A DNA stretch of 64,000 nucleotides from positions 417,039 through 481,038 of the forward strand of contig NZ_JABWRP020000001.1 of NCBI RefSeq assembly GCF_014269035.2, given 5' to 3'. A program made the position numbers and the translations under genes. The stretch is from Pseudomonas vlassakiae (GTDB lineage Bacteria > Pseudomonadota > Gammaproteobacteria > Pseudomonadales > Pseudomonadaceae). Below are positions 7,864 through 17,487 of this stretch, in pieces. Each line of letters begins with the position of its first letter. Positions within the stretch are counted from its first letter, which is position 1. Under the pieces are notes generated by a model. That model made no database searches and was not told where the DNA came from. It saw only the letters and a program-made list of their open reading frames with translations.

Positions 7864-9489
7864 TCACTTCGGATAAAGCGGCGGCAAGCTCCCACTCTCC
7901 CCAGCAGGCAACAACACCTGCTCCGCCGGCGGTATGGTCCCGATCGCCCGCCACAAATCCTCCCCCTGCCAATACTGCCCACTCTCGCTATAAAGCGCCC
8001 CGTTCAACCCATCCAGCGCATCCGACAACGGCACGAACCGCGCCGCCATCTCGGCCAGGGTCTCCGGCTGCTGCCTCGCCCAGGCATCGAGCGCCTGGCG
8101 CGTAGCCTGTGGGTCGTTGGCCTGGCAGGCGCGCTTGAGATCGTCCAGCAAGGTACGCGGGCTCGGCCCGTTCTGCGCCGCACGCAGCACCGCCGGTTGC
8201 GAGCGGGCACGCCACCACAGGGCGAAACCCAGCACGGTGGTCAGGGCGAACAGCAGGGTGGCGAGCTGCCAGGGCCAGAGCAGCTGATTCGCACCGCCAA
8301 GGTCGCCAACCGGGGTGTCGGCGCTCAGCGCCGGGTTGTCCTGCACATCCAGCGTGCGCGCCGGCAGGCTGCTGTGTTCCAGGTGGTCTTCGCGGGTGTT
8401 CCACCAGGTGACTTCCACGGCCGGCAGGGCCAGCTTGCCGCTGTGGGTCGGCACCAGCGCTTCACGCTCTTCGCGGTTGGCAGTCATGCCGCGTTCGTTG
8501 ATCTCGTTGCGCAGCACCGGCTGGTCCGGGTAGCGGCGCAGGCCGACGATCTCGGTGGCGGGCAGTTGTGGCAGCTGGGTGCTCGACAGGCCTTCGGCGC
8601 GCAGGGTGATGCTGCGCGTCAATGAGTCACCAATCTGAGGCTGCTGGCTCGCCGGGTCCGGGTTCCAGTGTTCTTCCAGGCTCAGGTCTCGCGCCGGCAG
8701 CCAGGGCACGTTGGCCGGCCAGGCAGCGGGGATGGGGCGGACCGCCAGGCGCAGCGGCAGCGAACTGACCTGCACCTGGCGGCCGACCCGGGCGGTGCCA
8801 GCGGGTTGCTGGCTGTTGTCGGCGGCGGTGGCAGTGAAGGTCAGCGGCGGGATGTCCAGGTCGCCGCTCTGCTGCGGGTACACCGCGTAGCGGGTTTCGA
8901 TCACCCCGTGGCGCACGCCGTTGATTTCCTTCTCGTAAGTGCGCGACTCACCCAGCGGCTCGACCTTGGCATTCTCCAGCTGCAGTGGGCTCAGGCTGCT
9001 GTCGTCGTACAGCGACACCGAGTGGTAGATGCGCAGGGTCAGCACGGCCTGTGCCTGGACGTACACCTCGTTGCTGTCCAGGGTGGCTTCGACGAAGACT
9101 TGCGAGGCGACTTCCGGGCGGCTGCTGTCGGCCTGCAGCACTTGCAGGTCGATGGCCTGGCTGCGCGACTGGCCCAGTTGCAGCTCGGGAATACGCAGGC
9201 TGCCGCTGCGCCGGGGCAGCAGGGTGATGATCCAGCGGGTGCTGGCGCGGGTTTCGCCGTCGAGGGTGTGCAAGCTGTTCAACTGGCGCGTGCCGCGCAC
9301 TTCGAAGTCGCCTTCCAGGGCACGCAAATCGGGCTTGCCGAACTGGGTCACGTCCTGGCTTTCGAGGGTCAGCTCGAGGGTTTCGCCGGCCTCCAGGCGC
9401 GTGCGGTCGACGCTGGCCTGCAGTGTCGGGAGGGCCTGGGCCATGACGGCCCACAACAGGCCGAGAACAAAGACGCCGAAGCGACTCAT
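7864..9489 (-). CDS. batD: BatD-like protein, Bat (aerotolerance) operon
   Basis: 541-aa exported membrane protein. It starts with a signal peptide (MSRFGVFVLGLLWAVMAQA), then tandem beta-rich domains typical of BatD/oxygen-tolerance proteins (about 20-400), a membrane helix (about residues 398-418, LLWPWQLATLLFALTTVLGF) and a cytoplasmic C-terminal tail. It is the last gene of the moxR-DUF58-DUF4381-batA-batB/C-batD operon and overlaps the preceding gene by 4 nt. Bat proteins are linked to stress tolerance and envelope integrity, but the molecular role is not settled. A dispersed hairpin follows the stop. Confidence 0.85.
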   Translation of the reverse strand: MSRFGVFVLGLLWAVMAQALPTLQASVDRTRLEAGETLELTLESQDVTQFGKPDLRALEGDFEVRGTRQLNSLHTLDGETRASTRWIITLLPRRSGSLRIPELQLGQSRSQAIDLQVLQADSSRPEVASQVFVEATLDSNEVYVQAQAVLTLRIYHSVSLYDDSSLSPLQLENAKVEPLGESRTYEKEINGVRHGVIETRYAVYPQQSGDLDIPPLTFTATAADNSQQPAGTARVGRQVQVSSLPLRLAVRPIPAAWPANVPWLPARDLSLEEHWNPDPASQQPQIGDSLTRSITLRAEGLSSTQLPQLPATEIVGLRRYPDQPVLRNEINERGMTANREEREALVPTHSGKLALPAVEVTWWNTREDHLEHSSLPARTLDVQDNPALSADTPVGDLGGANQLLWPWQLATLLFALTTVLGFALWWRARSQPAVLRAAQNGPSPRTLLDDLKRACQANDPQATRQALDAWARQQPETLAEMAARFVPLSDALDGLNGALYSESGQYWQGEDLWRAIGTIPPAEQVLLPAGESGSLPPLYPK

Positions 9490-11204
9490 CGTGTGTTTTC
9501 CTGATGCAATTGCTGTTCATACCAGAATTTGCGCCGCAACAGCTCCGCCGGGTTGTCGGGGATCTCGCGCAGCCATTGTTCCAGAGCCTGACGCTGTTCG
9601 GCATCGAGGCTGGTCGATACCGGGCGCTGCGGCGGTTGGGTGATGCTGTCGTCATCGCCGCTCTGGTTGCCAGGCGCCGCCTGGCTGTTGTTGTCGCCTT
9701 CCCCGGGTTGTTCGGCGCTGGCCTGTTCCTCCCCGCTCGGCGTCCCTTGGCCAGGGCTGCTGGCCGAGCTGCTGTTGCCTTCGGTTTCGCTGCCCGGAGT
9801 GCCTTGGGCGTCGCTCTCGGCCGGTTGTTCCTCGGCCTGGGCCTCGCGTTGCTGCAGCAACTGTTGCACCAGCGCCTGGTTGGCCAGGGCCGGCTGCAGG
9901 TCGGGCTGGCGCTCCAGGGCCTGTTCGTAGGCATCCAGGGCGGCTTCCAGCTCGCCGCTACGGGCCAGGGCATTGCCTCGATTGTAGTGGGCTGCGGCGC
10001 TGTCGCCCTGGGCGAAGGCTTCGGCGGCAGCGGCATAGTCGCCGGCCTGGTACAGCGCCATGCCGCGCCATTGCGGGTCCTGGAAATGCCGGGCCGCGTC
10101 TGCCGGGCGCTGCTTGTCCAGTAGCATCTGGCCCTGTTGATCGGGGCGCAGCCACAGGTCGTTGAACTCGAAGGCCTGGCTCGGTTGTGGCAGGGCCAGC
10201 AGCAGCGGCAGGCAGAACAGCCAGCCGCGGCGCCCGGCACAGGCGGCCAGCAACAACAATGGCAGCAACAGCCAGTAGCCCTGGTCGGCCCAGCTGTCCA
10301 GCTGCAGGGTCTGGCCGGCATCGTGCAGGCGGCGCGGGTTGTCGAACAGGCCAAGGCCGCGCAGGTCGAGGTCGTCGATGCGGGCATGGCGGTAGCGCCC
10401 GCCGGTGCCGCTGATGAAGGCCTTGAGGCTGGCACTGTCGAGCCGTGGCAGGAGGATGCCCCCCTGGTCATCCTTGAGGTATTCGCCATTGGCCTGGCGC
10501 ACCGGCGCGCCGTCGCCGGTGCCGATGCCAAGCATCAACAGGCTCGGGCCCTGGCGGCCGAGGGCCTGGCTGATGCCCTGGCGCTCCGCTGCGCTCAGCG
10601 CCGAGCCGACCAGCAGCAGACGGCCCTGGCCGAGGCCACTCTGGGCCAGCAGGGCCAGGCCTTTTTGCACGGCCAGGTCGGCGCGTTGGCCCGGTTTGGG
10701 CATGATCGATGGGTCGATGGCTTCCAGCAGGTTGCGCGTGGTGCCGAGGTCATCCGACAGCGGCACCAGCGTGTGCGCACTGCCAGCGTAGACGATCAGC
10801 GCGGTCTGGCTGTCGTTACGGTGTTCGAGCAAGTCGAGGATCTTGCGCCGCGCCTGCTCCAGGCGGTTGGGCGGAACATCCTCGGCCAGCATCTGCGGGG
10901 TCAGCTCGAGCAGGATCACCAGCGGGTCGGCGGGGCGCTGGCGGGTTTCTTCCAGGCGCTGCCAGCTCGGCCCGAGCAGGGCCAGCATCACCAGCAACCA
11001 GGCCAGGCCCAGGGCCACCCAGGGCAACTTGCTGTTGCTGCCGCTGCCTCCGCCGAGCAGCACCGGGTGGAACGCTGGCGGCAGGATCATCTGCCAGCGC
11101 CCGGCACGTTTGCGCCGGTGCCAGAGCTTGAACAGCAGCCAGCCGAGCAGGGGCACGACCAGCAGCCAGAGCGGGCGCAACCATTGTGGCCAGAGATCGA
11201 TCAT
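9486..11204 (-). CDS. BatB/BatC-type fusion: VWA domain plus TPR
   Basis: About 572 aa. Order: two N-terminal membrane helices (about 8-26 and 60-77), a von Willebrand factor A domain (about 90-290), another hydrophobic segment (about 310-345), TPR repeats (NRGNALARSGELEAALDAYEQAL, in shortened form GNALARSGELEAALDAYE) and a low-complexity Gln/Glu/Ser tail. Other bacteria split this into BatB (VWA) and BatC (TPR). The MIDAS motif is degenerate: where DxSxS is expected the protein has LELTPQM, so metal-dependent ligand binding is doubtful. ATG 11204 was chosen because it gives an ATGA overlap with batA; an upstream in-frame start at 11309 lies inside batA. Confidence 0.85.
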   Translation of the reverse strand: MIDLWPQWLRPLWLLVVPLLGWLLFKLWHRRKRAGRWQMILPPAFHPVLLGGGSGSNSKLPWVALGLAWLLVMLALLGPSWQRLEETRQRPADPLVILLELTPQMLAEDVPPNRLEQARRKILDLLEHRNDSQTALIVYAGSAHTLVPLSDDLGTTRNLLEAIDPSIMPKPGQRADLAVQKGLALLAQSGLGQGRLLLVGSALSAAERQGISQALGRQGPSLLMLGIGTGDGAPVRQANGEYLKDDQGGILLPRLDSASLKAFISGTGGRYRHARIDDLDLRGLGLFDNPRRLHDAGQTLQLDSWADQGYWLLLPLLLLAACAGRRGWLFCLPLLLALPQPSQAFEFNDLWLRPDQQGQMLLDKQRPADAARHFQDPQWRGMALYQAGDYAAAAEAFAQGDSAAAHYNRGNALARSGELEAALDAYEQALERQPDLQPALANQALVQQLLQQREAQAEEQPAESDAQGTPGSETEGNSSSASSPGQGTPSGEEQASAEQPGEGDNNSQAAPGNQSGDDDSITQPPQRPVSTSLDAEQRQALEQWLREIPDNPAELLRRKFWYEQQLHQENTR

Positions 11205-12277
11205 CGCCGTTTCCTCAGGCGCAGGCGTTTCAGGCGCTGGCGCCATTCCGGATGGGGCTGCAGGAAGCGGGGTTTGCGCAGCACCTTGTGCAGCAGGTTG
11301 TCGGGCCATTGCACGGCCACTACCAGCAACACGCTGAGCAGCAGGGCCAAGGCCAGCGGCCAGGCATACAGGGCTTTGGCCGTACGCGCCTGGGTTGGCT
11401 GCTGGGCCACCGGTTCAAGCTGGTCGAGGGTGTCGCCGATGGCGTTCAGCTCAGCGCCGTCATGGGCGCGGAAATAGGCGCCGTGGGTGATTTCGGCAAT
11501 TTCCCTGAGTGAGGCTTCGTCGAGGTCCAGGCTCGGGTTCAGGCCGAGCAGGCCGGGCGTACCGCTGGCCTCGGGGTTGGCACCGATGCCAATGGTGTAG
11601 ATGCGCACGCCTTCCTGGGCAGCCAGGCGGGCGGCCGTCAGCGGGTGGATCTGCCCGCCGTTGTTGGCGCCATCGGTGACCAGCACCAATACCCGGCTTT
11701 GCGCCGGGCGCTGGCGCAGGCGCTTGACCGCCAGCCCGATGGCGTCGCCGATGGCGGTGTTCTTGCCGGCGATGCCGATCTGCGCCTCGTCGAGGAAGGT
11801 GCGCACGGTGCGCCGGTCGAAGGTCAGCGGGGCTTGCAGGTAGGCCTGGCTGCCAAACAGGATCAAACCGACACGGTCGCCTTCGCGGTCCTGCAGGAAG
11901 TCGCCGAGCAGTGCCTTGACCAGGTCGAGGCGGCTGATGTCTTCGTCTTTCCATTGCATGTCGGGGAAGTCCATCGAGCCCGAGACATCCACCGCCACCA
12001 GCAGGTCGCGGCCACTGGAGGCCACCGGCACCGGCTCGCCAAGCCATTGCGGGCGCGCGGCGGCCAGCAGCAGCAACAGCCAGATCACCACATACGGCGC
12101 CTGTTGGCGCAGGGTCGGCAGGTTCAGCCGTGCACGGCGCCCGGCCAGGCCCTCCAGTTCGTCGAGGAAACCGACCTTGAGCACCGGCTCGCCGCTGTCG
12201 GCGGCGGGCAGCAGCAGGCGCGCCAGCCACGGTAGCGGCAGCAGCACGAAGATCCACGGCCAGGCCAGTTCAAACAT
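11201..12277 (-). CDS. batA: BatA-like VWA-domain membrane protein
   Basis: 358 aa. N-terminal membrane segment (about 5-24), a second helix (about 60-73), then a VWA domain with an intact MIDAS, DVSGS at residues 97-101, and the supporting motifs TDGANNGG and TIGIGA. A last helix lies near residues 305-325. The VWA domain is placed to bind a partner in a metal-dependent way, and MoxR-type ATPases often act on such proteins. It overlaps the DUF4381 gene by 8 nt and the VWA-TPR gene by 4 nt, so the operon is translationally coupled. Confidence 0.88.
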   Translation of the reverse strand: MFELAWPWIFVLLPLPWLARLLLPAADSGEPVLKVGFLDELEGLAGRRARLNLPTLRQQAPYVVIWLLLLLAAARPQWLGEPVPVASSGRDLLVAVDVSGSMDFPDMQWKDEDISRLDLVKALLGDFLQDREGDRVGLILFGSQAYLQAPLTFDRRTVRTFLDEAQIGIAGKNTAIGDAIGLAVKRLRQRPAQSRVLVLVTDGANNGGQIHPLTAARLAAQEGVRIYTIGIGANPEASGTPGLLGLNPSLDLDEASLREIAEITHGAYFRAHDGAELNAIGDTLDQLEPVAQQPTQARTAKALYAWPLALALLLSVLLVVAVQWPDNLLHKVLRKPRFLQPHPEWRQRLKRLRLRKRR

Positions 12278-12764
12278 GTTTGCGAATCCAGGTTTCGACC
12301 GCCTGGCTGAGCCCGACGATCGCCTTGTCGTCGAGCTTGCACTCGGGCTTGTAGGCGCCTTCGACCAGCACCATCCAGCGGGTCAGGCCGGCGGCCGGGC
12401 AGCGGTTGTCGAGAAAGGCCAGCCATTGGCGGCCGTTCAAGGTATGGCTGTTGGCGCCGGGGTAGTGGTTGCGGCACAGACGCTTGAGCAGGGCGTTGAT
12501 CTGCTGCAGCCAGGCGCCGGCCGGCGCGCCGTCGTAGGGGCGCGGCAGGCGGGCGAGTTCGGCCAGTGCTTCCAGGCGCACCGGGTCGAGCGGCAGCTCG
12601 GCGCGTACCACCGGGCGCTTGCCCGGGCGCCAGCGGCGCAACCGCCACAGGCCCCAGACCAGCAGCGGCAACAGCGCAAGCAACAGCCACCAGCCCGGTG
12701 CCGGCGGCCACAGGCCGATCGCTGGCGGTGCGATCAGCGGTTGCAGCTGGTCCAACGGGTTCAC
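12270..12764 (-). CDS. DUF4381 domain membrane protein
   Basis: 164-aa protein with a single membrane helix near residues 20-40 (APGWWLLLALLPLLVWGLW), a basic stretch (RLRRWRPGKR), and a C-terminal domain ending in VETWIRKHV. This is the layout of DUF4381 proteins, which sit between DUF58 and VWA genes in MoxR operons. I chose the GTG at 12764 because it overlaps the DUF58 stop as GTGA. A longer reading back to 13040 would run antiparallel in frame through the DUF58 gene and has no coding character. Confidence 0.82.
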   Translation of the reverse strand: MNPLDQLQPLIAPPAIGLWPPAPGWWLLLALLPLLVWGLWRLRRWRPGKRPVVRAELPLDPVRLEALAELARLPRPYDGAPAGAWLQQINALLKRLCRNHYPGANSHTLNGRQWLAFLDNRCPAAGLTRWMVLVEGAYKPECKLDDKAIVGLSQAVETWIRKHV

Positions 12765-13705
12765 TGGCCACTCCCAGGGCGCTGGGCGTTCAGGTATTCG
12801 CGCAGTTGTTCGATCATCTCGCTCTGGGTGCTCAGCGGCATCAGCAGCACGCGCAGCTTCTGTGCCATCAGCTCCCAGCGTTCGATGCGCGCTTCGGCCT
12901 GGTGACGGTAAGCCTGGCGCAGGTTGGCGTCGAGGGTGTCGAGCTCCAGCTGCGCGCCGCGTTGGGCGAAGCGCAGCAGGCCGGCGGCGGGCAGGGCGTG
13001 GTCGAGCGGGTCGGACACCGGCATCAGCAGCAGGTCGCAATGGCGCGAGAGCATGGCCAGGTGTTGCTCGGCCTGGGCGCTGAGCGAGCGTTCGTCGCAG
13101 ATGACAATGGCCAGGCTGCCAGGGCGCAGCACCTCACGGGCGCGGCGCAGGGCCAGGCCGAGGCTGTCAGCCTGGGGCGCGGCTTCGGTGTGCAGGGCCT
13201 GGTTGACCTTGGCCAGGCGGTTGAGCAGCTGCAGCAGGCTCTGCTTGCTGCGCCGGGGTTTGATCTCGTGGTGCTCGTTATCGCCGAACACCAGCCCGCC
13301 GATACGGTCGTTGTGGCCCAGCGCGGCCCAGCCGAACAGCGCGGCAGCTTCGGCTGCGAGCACCGATTTGAACATCAGCCCCGAGCCGAAGAACAGGCGC
13401 TGGCTTTGTTCGACGAGGATGAAGATCGGCCGTTCGCGTTCTTCGTGGAACAGTTTGGTGTGCGGCTCCTGGGTGCGTGCGGTGACGCGCCAGTCGATGT
13501 TGCGTACATCGTCACCGGCCTGGTAGACGCGCACCTGGTCGAAGTCCACGCCCCGCCCGCGCAGCTTGGAATGGTGCAGGCCGACCAGCGGGCTGCGCTG
13601 GCCAGGGCGGGAAAACAACTGGATTTCGCGCACGCGGTGGCGCATGTCGATCAGTTCGGCGAGGCCGATGCGGATGCCGGGTTCGGCCTGCAGCGCGGTG
13701 GGCAT
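12761..13705 (-). CDS. DUF58 domain protein of the MoxR operon
   Basis: 314 aa. The family signature YQAGDDVRNIDWRVTART lies at residues 61-78, followed by a VWA-like fold (FILVEQSQRLFFGSG in place of the classic MIDAS). DUF58 proteins accompany MoxR ATPases almost invariably and are thought to be partners or substrates of the chaperone-like ATPase. It begins 3 nt after the moxR stop. No membrane segment is evident, so it is probably cytoplasmic. Confidence 0.9.
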   Translation of the reverse strand: MPTALQAEPGIRIGLAELIDMRHRVREIQLFSRPGQRSPLVGLHHSKLRGRGVDFDQVRVYQAGDDVRNIDWRVTARTQEPHTKLFHEERERPIFILVEQSQRLFFGSGLMFKSVLAAEAAALFGWAALGHNDRIGGLVFGDNEHHEIKPRRSKQSLLQLLNRLAKVNQALHTEAAPQADSLGLALRRAREVLRPGSLAIVICDERSLSAQAEQHLAMLSRHCDLLLMPVSDPLDHALPAAGLLRFAQRGAQLELDTLDANLRQAYRHQAEARIERWELMAQKLRVLLMPLSTQSEMIEQLREYLNAQRPGSGQ

Positions 13706-13708
13706 GGG

Positions 13709-14668
<960 letters not shown>

Positions 14669-14690
14669 CGGCGGCGGTTCCTGGGTTTGC

Positions 14691-14712
14691 GCCAGGTCGC
14701 GGACGACCTGGC
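14691..14712 (-). promoter_or_regulatory. Perfect inverted repeat upstream of moxR
   Basis: GCCAGGTCG and CGACCTGGC are separated by 4 bases, 23 bp before the moxR start codon. It could be a 5'-UTR hairpin or an operator. An AT-rich stretch just upstream (about 14721-14736) could hold the -10. Confidence 0.4.
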
Positions 14713-14815
14713 AGGGGCTGATACTTTAATCTATCCAGGGGGGCGCCGACCAATGAAGGGCGGGATTTTTATCGCTGCCACAGTCGCTGCAGGGCGCGCC
14801 CGCACGCTTTTCGGC

Positions 14816-16147
14816 TCAGTTCTTCGAGGCGGAGTGCTTGCGCCCCTGGTCGCACAGGGCGAACAGCACGACCAGCACCCCGGCGATTGCCAGGATCAGC
14901 GCTACGCCATCGGTGGAATGGGTCGCCGAGCCGGCCACCAGGGCCAGGCCGCCCAGCGGTGCCAGGCCACCGGCCACCGCCGTGCCGATCTCACGGCCTG
15001 TACCGAAGCCCGAGGCGCGCGTTTGGGTCGGGAACTGGCGGCTGAGGAACGAACCTTGCGGGGCGAACATCATCGGCGCGAGGATGCCGGTGCCGATCGC
15101 GATGGCCATGTAGATCTGGGTGGGCTCACCGGTGCCCAGCAGCTGCAGGAACGGGTAGGCGAACAGTGCCGACAGGCCCCCGCCGAGCATCAGCACGGTC
15201 TTGCTGCTCCAACGGTCGCACAGCCAGCCGAAGAACGGCACGGCGAAGATCGCCACGAGGCTGGCGATGGTCACCGACAGCGAGGTGACATGCGCCTCCA
15301 CGCCCTTGAACTGGGTCAGGTAGGCCAGCGAGAAGGTCTTGAAGATGTAGCTCAGGGCGTTGTAGCCGATGGCCACGAAGAACACCACGGCCAGGCCCTT
15401 GAGGTCGTTCCTGAACAACAGCTTCAATGGCGACACCGGTGGCTTGCTGCTGTCGGCCTTGTCCAGCTCCTTGAAGTCCGGTGTCTCCGGGATGCTCTTG
15501 CGCACCCACAGGCCGATCGCCACCAGGGCGATGCTGGCGATGAACGGGATGCGCCAGCCACCGGCCAGGAGGAATTCGTTACCGTTCATGGTCAGCAGGT
15601 ACACCGTGAGCGACGACAGCAGCAGTCCCAGGTTCAGCCCCAGCGCCGGCCAGGCGCCCTGGCTGCCGCGCTTGCCTTCGCTGGCATGTTCATAGGAGGT
15701 GACCGCCGCGCCGGACAGCTCGGCACCCGCGCCCAGGCCCTGGATGATGCGGATCACCACCAGCAGGATCGGTGCCCAGATGCCGATGCTGGCGTAGCTT
15801 GGGATCAGCCCGATCAGCGCCGTGCACACGCCCATCATGCAGAAGGTGATCACCAGCACGTGCTTGCGCCCGAAACGGTCGCCCAGGTAGCCGAACAGAA
15901 TGCCGCCGAAGGGGCGGGCAATGAAGCCGATGGCGAAGGTGGAGAAGGCCAGCAGCGAGGCCACCGCCGGGTTGCTGGCATCAAAGAAGATCTTCGAAAA
16001 CACGATCGCGGCCATCGTCGCGTAGAGGTAGAAGTCGTACCACTCCAGCATCGAGCCGAAGATGGTCGCCGCCGCCACCTTGTGCAGGCGCTTGCGTTGC
16101 TGTTGCGGGGTCTCGTGCGCGGCCGGGGCCGCCTCATGTACCGACAT
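14816..16147 (-). CDS. MFS metabolite:proton symporter in the lhgO operon
   Basis: 443 aa, about twelve membrane helices. The N-terminal region FGSMLEWYDFYLYA and the loop GYLGDRFGRKHVL are typical of the metabolite:H+ symporter subfamily (KgtP, ShiA, ProP and relatives), inner-membrane importers of organic acids or osmolytes. It starts 43 bp after the lhgO stop on the same strand, so it is probably co-transcribed and may import L-2-hydroxyglutarate or a related dicarboxylate (inference from context). I found no sequence feature that fixes the substrate. Confidence 0.85.
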   Translation of the reverse strand: MSVHEAAPAAHETPQQQRKRLHKVAAATIFGSMLEWYDFYLYATMAAIVFSKIFFDASNPAVASLLAFSTFAIGFIARPFGGILFGYLGDRFGRKHVLVITFCMMGVCTALIGLIPSYASIGIWAPILLVVIRIIQGLGAGAELSGAAVTSYEHASEGKRGSQGAWPALGLNLGLLLSSLTVYLLTMNGNEFLLAGGWRIPFIASIALVAIGLWVRKSIPETPDFKELDKADSSKPPVSPLKLLFRNDLKGLAVVFFVAIGYNALSYIFKTFSLAYLTQFKGVEAHVTSLSVTIASLVAIFAVPFFGWLCDRWSSKTVLMLGGGLSALFAYPFLQLLGTGEPTQIYMAIAIGTGILAPMMFAPQGSFLSRQFPTQTRASGFGTGREIGTAVAGGLAPLGGLALVAGSATHSTDGVALILAIAGVLVVLFALCDQGRKHSASKN

Positions 16148-16190
16148 GGGGGGTTCCTTATTGTCTTTGTAGTTGTGGGTGAAGCAGATT

Positions 16191-17384
16191 TCAGCGGGCC
16201 TTGAGGATCTTCGCGGCGATCATCTGGCCGATGGGAATGGCCGAGGTGGCAGCCGGCGACGGGGCATTGCAGACATGCACCATGCGCGGGGTCTCGGCGA
16301 ACAGGAAGTCATGCACCAGGGTGCCGTCGCGCATCACCGCCTGGGCGCGAATACCCGCCTCGCAGGGCAGCAGGTCTTCCACTTGCAGCGACGGGCAATA
16401 CTTGCGGCACTGTTCCAGGTAGCCGCGCTTGAACAGCGAGTTCTTCATTTCGGTGGTGCCGGAGCCGAGGTTGTTCCAGAGGGTTTTCCAGAAGCCCGGG
16501 AAGCTGGCGTACTCGGCGACGTCGCGCCAGTTGAGCGAAAACTTGCGGTAGTTCTCGCGACCGAAGCCGAGCACGGCATTCGGGCCGACGGTAACGCTGC
16601 CGTCGATCATGCGCGTCAGGTGCACGCCGAGGAATGGCAGCTCCGGGTCGGGGATCGGGTAGATCAGGTGGTTGACGATCTGGTTCTTGCTGGCCGGCAG
16701 GCGGTAGTACTCACCGCGGAAGGGGATGATCTGATGCTCGATCTTCACCCCGGCCAGGCGCGCCAGGCGGTCGGACTGCAGGCCGGCGCAGGCCACCAGC
16801 TGGCGTGCGCGCCAGGTGTGGCTGTCGGTGCCGACGGCGACATGGTCGGAGTGCTCCTGGATGGCACGCACGCAGGTGGACAGGTGCACTTCGCCGCCAG
16901 CCTGGCGGATCACCTTGGCCATGGCGTTGCACACCTGGGTGTAGTCGACGATGCCGGTGGCATCGAGGAACAGCGCGCCCTTGCCGACGATGTTCGGCTC
17001 ACGTTCGGCAAGGGCGGCCGCACCCAGGCGCTCGACGTTCAGGCCGTTCTGTTGCGAGCGCTCGTACAGCGCCTGCATGCGTTGCACTTCCAGGTCGCTG
17101 GAGGCCACCAGCAGCTTGCCGCAGACTTCGAAGGCAATGCCGTGCTCGGTGCAGAAGTCCTTGGTCGCCTGGGCGCCGCGCTTGCACAGTTCGGCCTTGA
17201 GGCTGCCAGGCGCATAGTAGATGCCCGCATGGATCACCCCGCTGTTGTGGCCGGTCTGGTGGCGGCCGAGGCTGGCTTCCTTCTCCAGGATCAGCAGGGA
17301 TGCGCCCGGGCGTTGTTCGAGCAGGGCCATCGCGGTGGCAAGGCCGACGATGCCGCCGCCGATGATGCAGTAGTCATAAGTCAT
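16191..17384 (-). CDS. lhgO: L-2-hydroxyglutarate oxidase
   Basis: 397-aa FAD-dependent oxidoreductase of the DAO family. The FAD-binding GGGIVGLA motif is near residues 8-15, followed by EKEASLGRHQTGHNSGVIHAG (shown here in part: GRHQTGHNSGVIHAG), a hallmark of LhgO/YgaF. It oxidises L-2-hydroxyglutarate to 2-oxoglutarate and passes electrons to the quinone pool at the inner membrane. In other pseudomonads lhgO follows the glutarate hydroxylase gene csiD; no csiD is present here. It lies between a GntR-type regulator gene and an MFS transporter gene, and an operator-like sequence lies about 45 bp upstream. Confidence 0.92.
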   Translation of the reverse strand: MTYDYCIIGGGIVGLATAMALLEQRPGASLLILEKEASLGRHQTGHNSGVIHAGIYYAPGSLKAELCKRGAQATKDFCTEHGIAFEVCGKLLVASSDLEVQRMQALYERSQQNGLNVERLGAAALAEREPNIVGKGALFLDATGIVDYTQVCNAMAKVIRQAGGEVHLSTCVRAIQEHSDHVAVGTDSHTWRARQLVACAGLQSDRLARLAGVKIEHQIIPFRGEYYRLPASKNQIVNHLIYPIPDPELPFLGVHLTRMIDGSVTVGPNAVLGFGRENYRKFSLNWRDVAEYASFPGFWKTLWNNLGSGTTEMKNSLFKRGYLEQCRKYCPSLQVEDLLPCEAGIRAQAVMRDGTLVHDFLFAETPRMVHVCNAPSPAATSAIPIGQMIAAKILKAR

Positions 17385-17420
17385 GCAGGGGTACCTTGGT
17401 GTTCTTATCGGTGGATCTGC

Positions 17421-17439
17421 TTATCAGGTTGTCAGACTA
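17421..17439. promoter_or_regulatory. Putative LhgR operator upstream of lhgO
   Basis: TTATCAGGTTGTCAGAC at 17421-17437 is repeated exactly at 18215-18231 ahead of lhgR. The embedded dyad here is TTGTCAGACTA, one base off the perfect palindrome of the other site. It lies 37-55 bp before the lhgO start, where a repressor would block transcription. Confidence 0.65.
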
Positions 17440-17487
17440 AGTAATGCGTAAAAGGGCCCGTGGCAGGCCGCGTCGGATTCTCCGGGA

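Noticed and set aside
7675..8625. Hypothetical proteins containing the string RSSAARAALD (also near 36227-36421 and 59461-59769)
   Set aside because: The string is the translation of the palindromic hairpin repeat, not a conserved protein motif.
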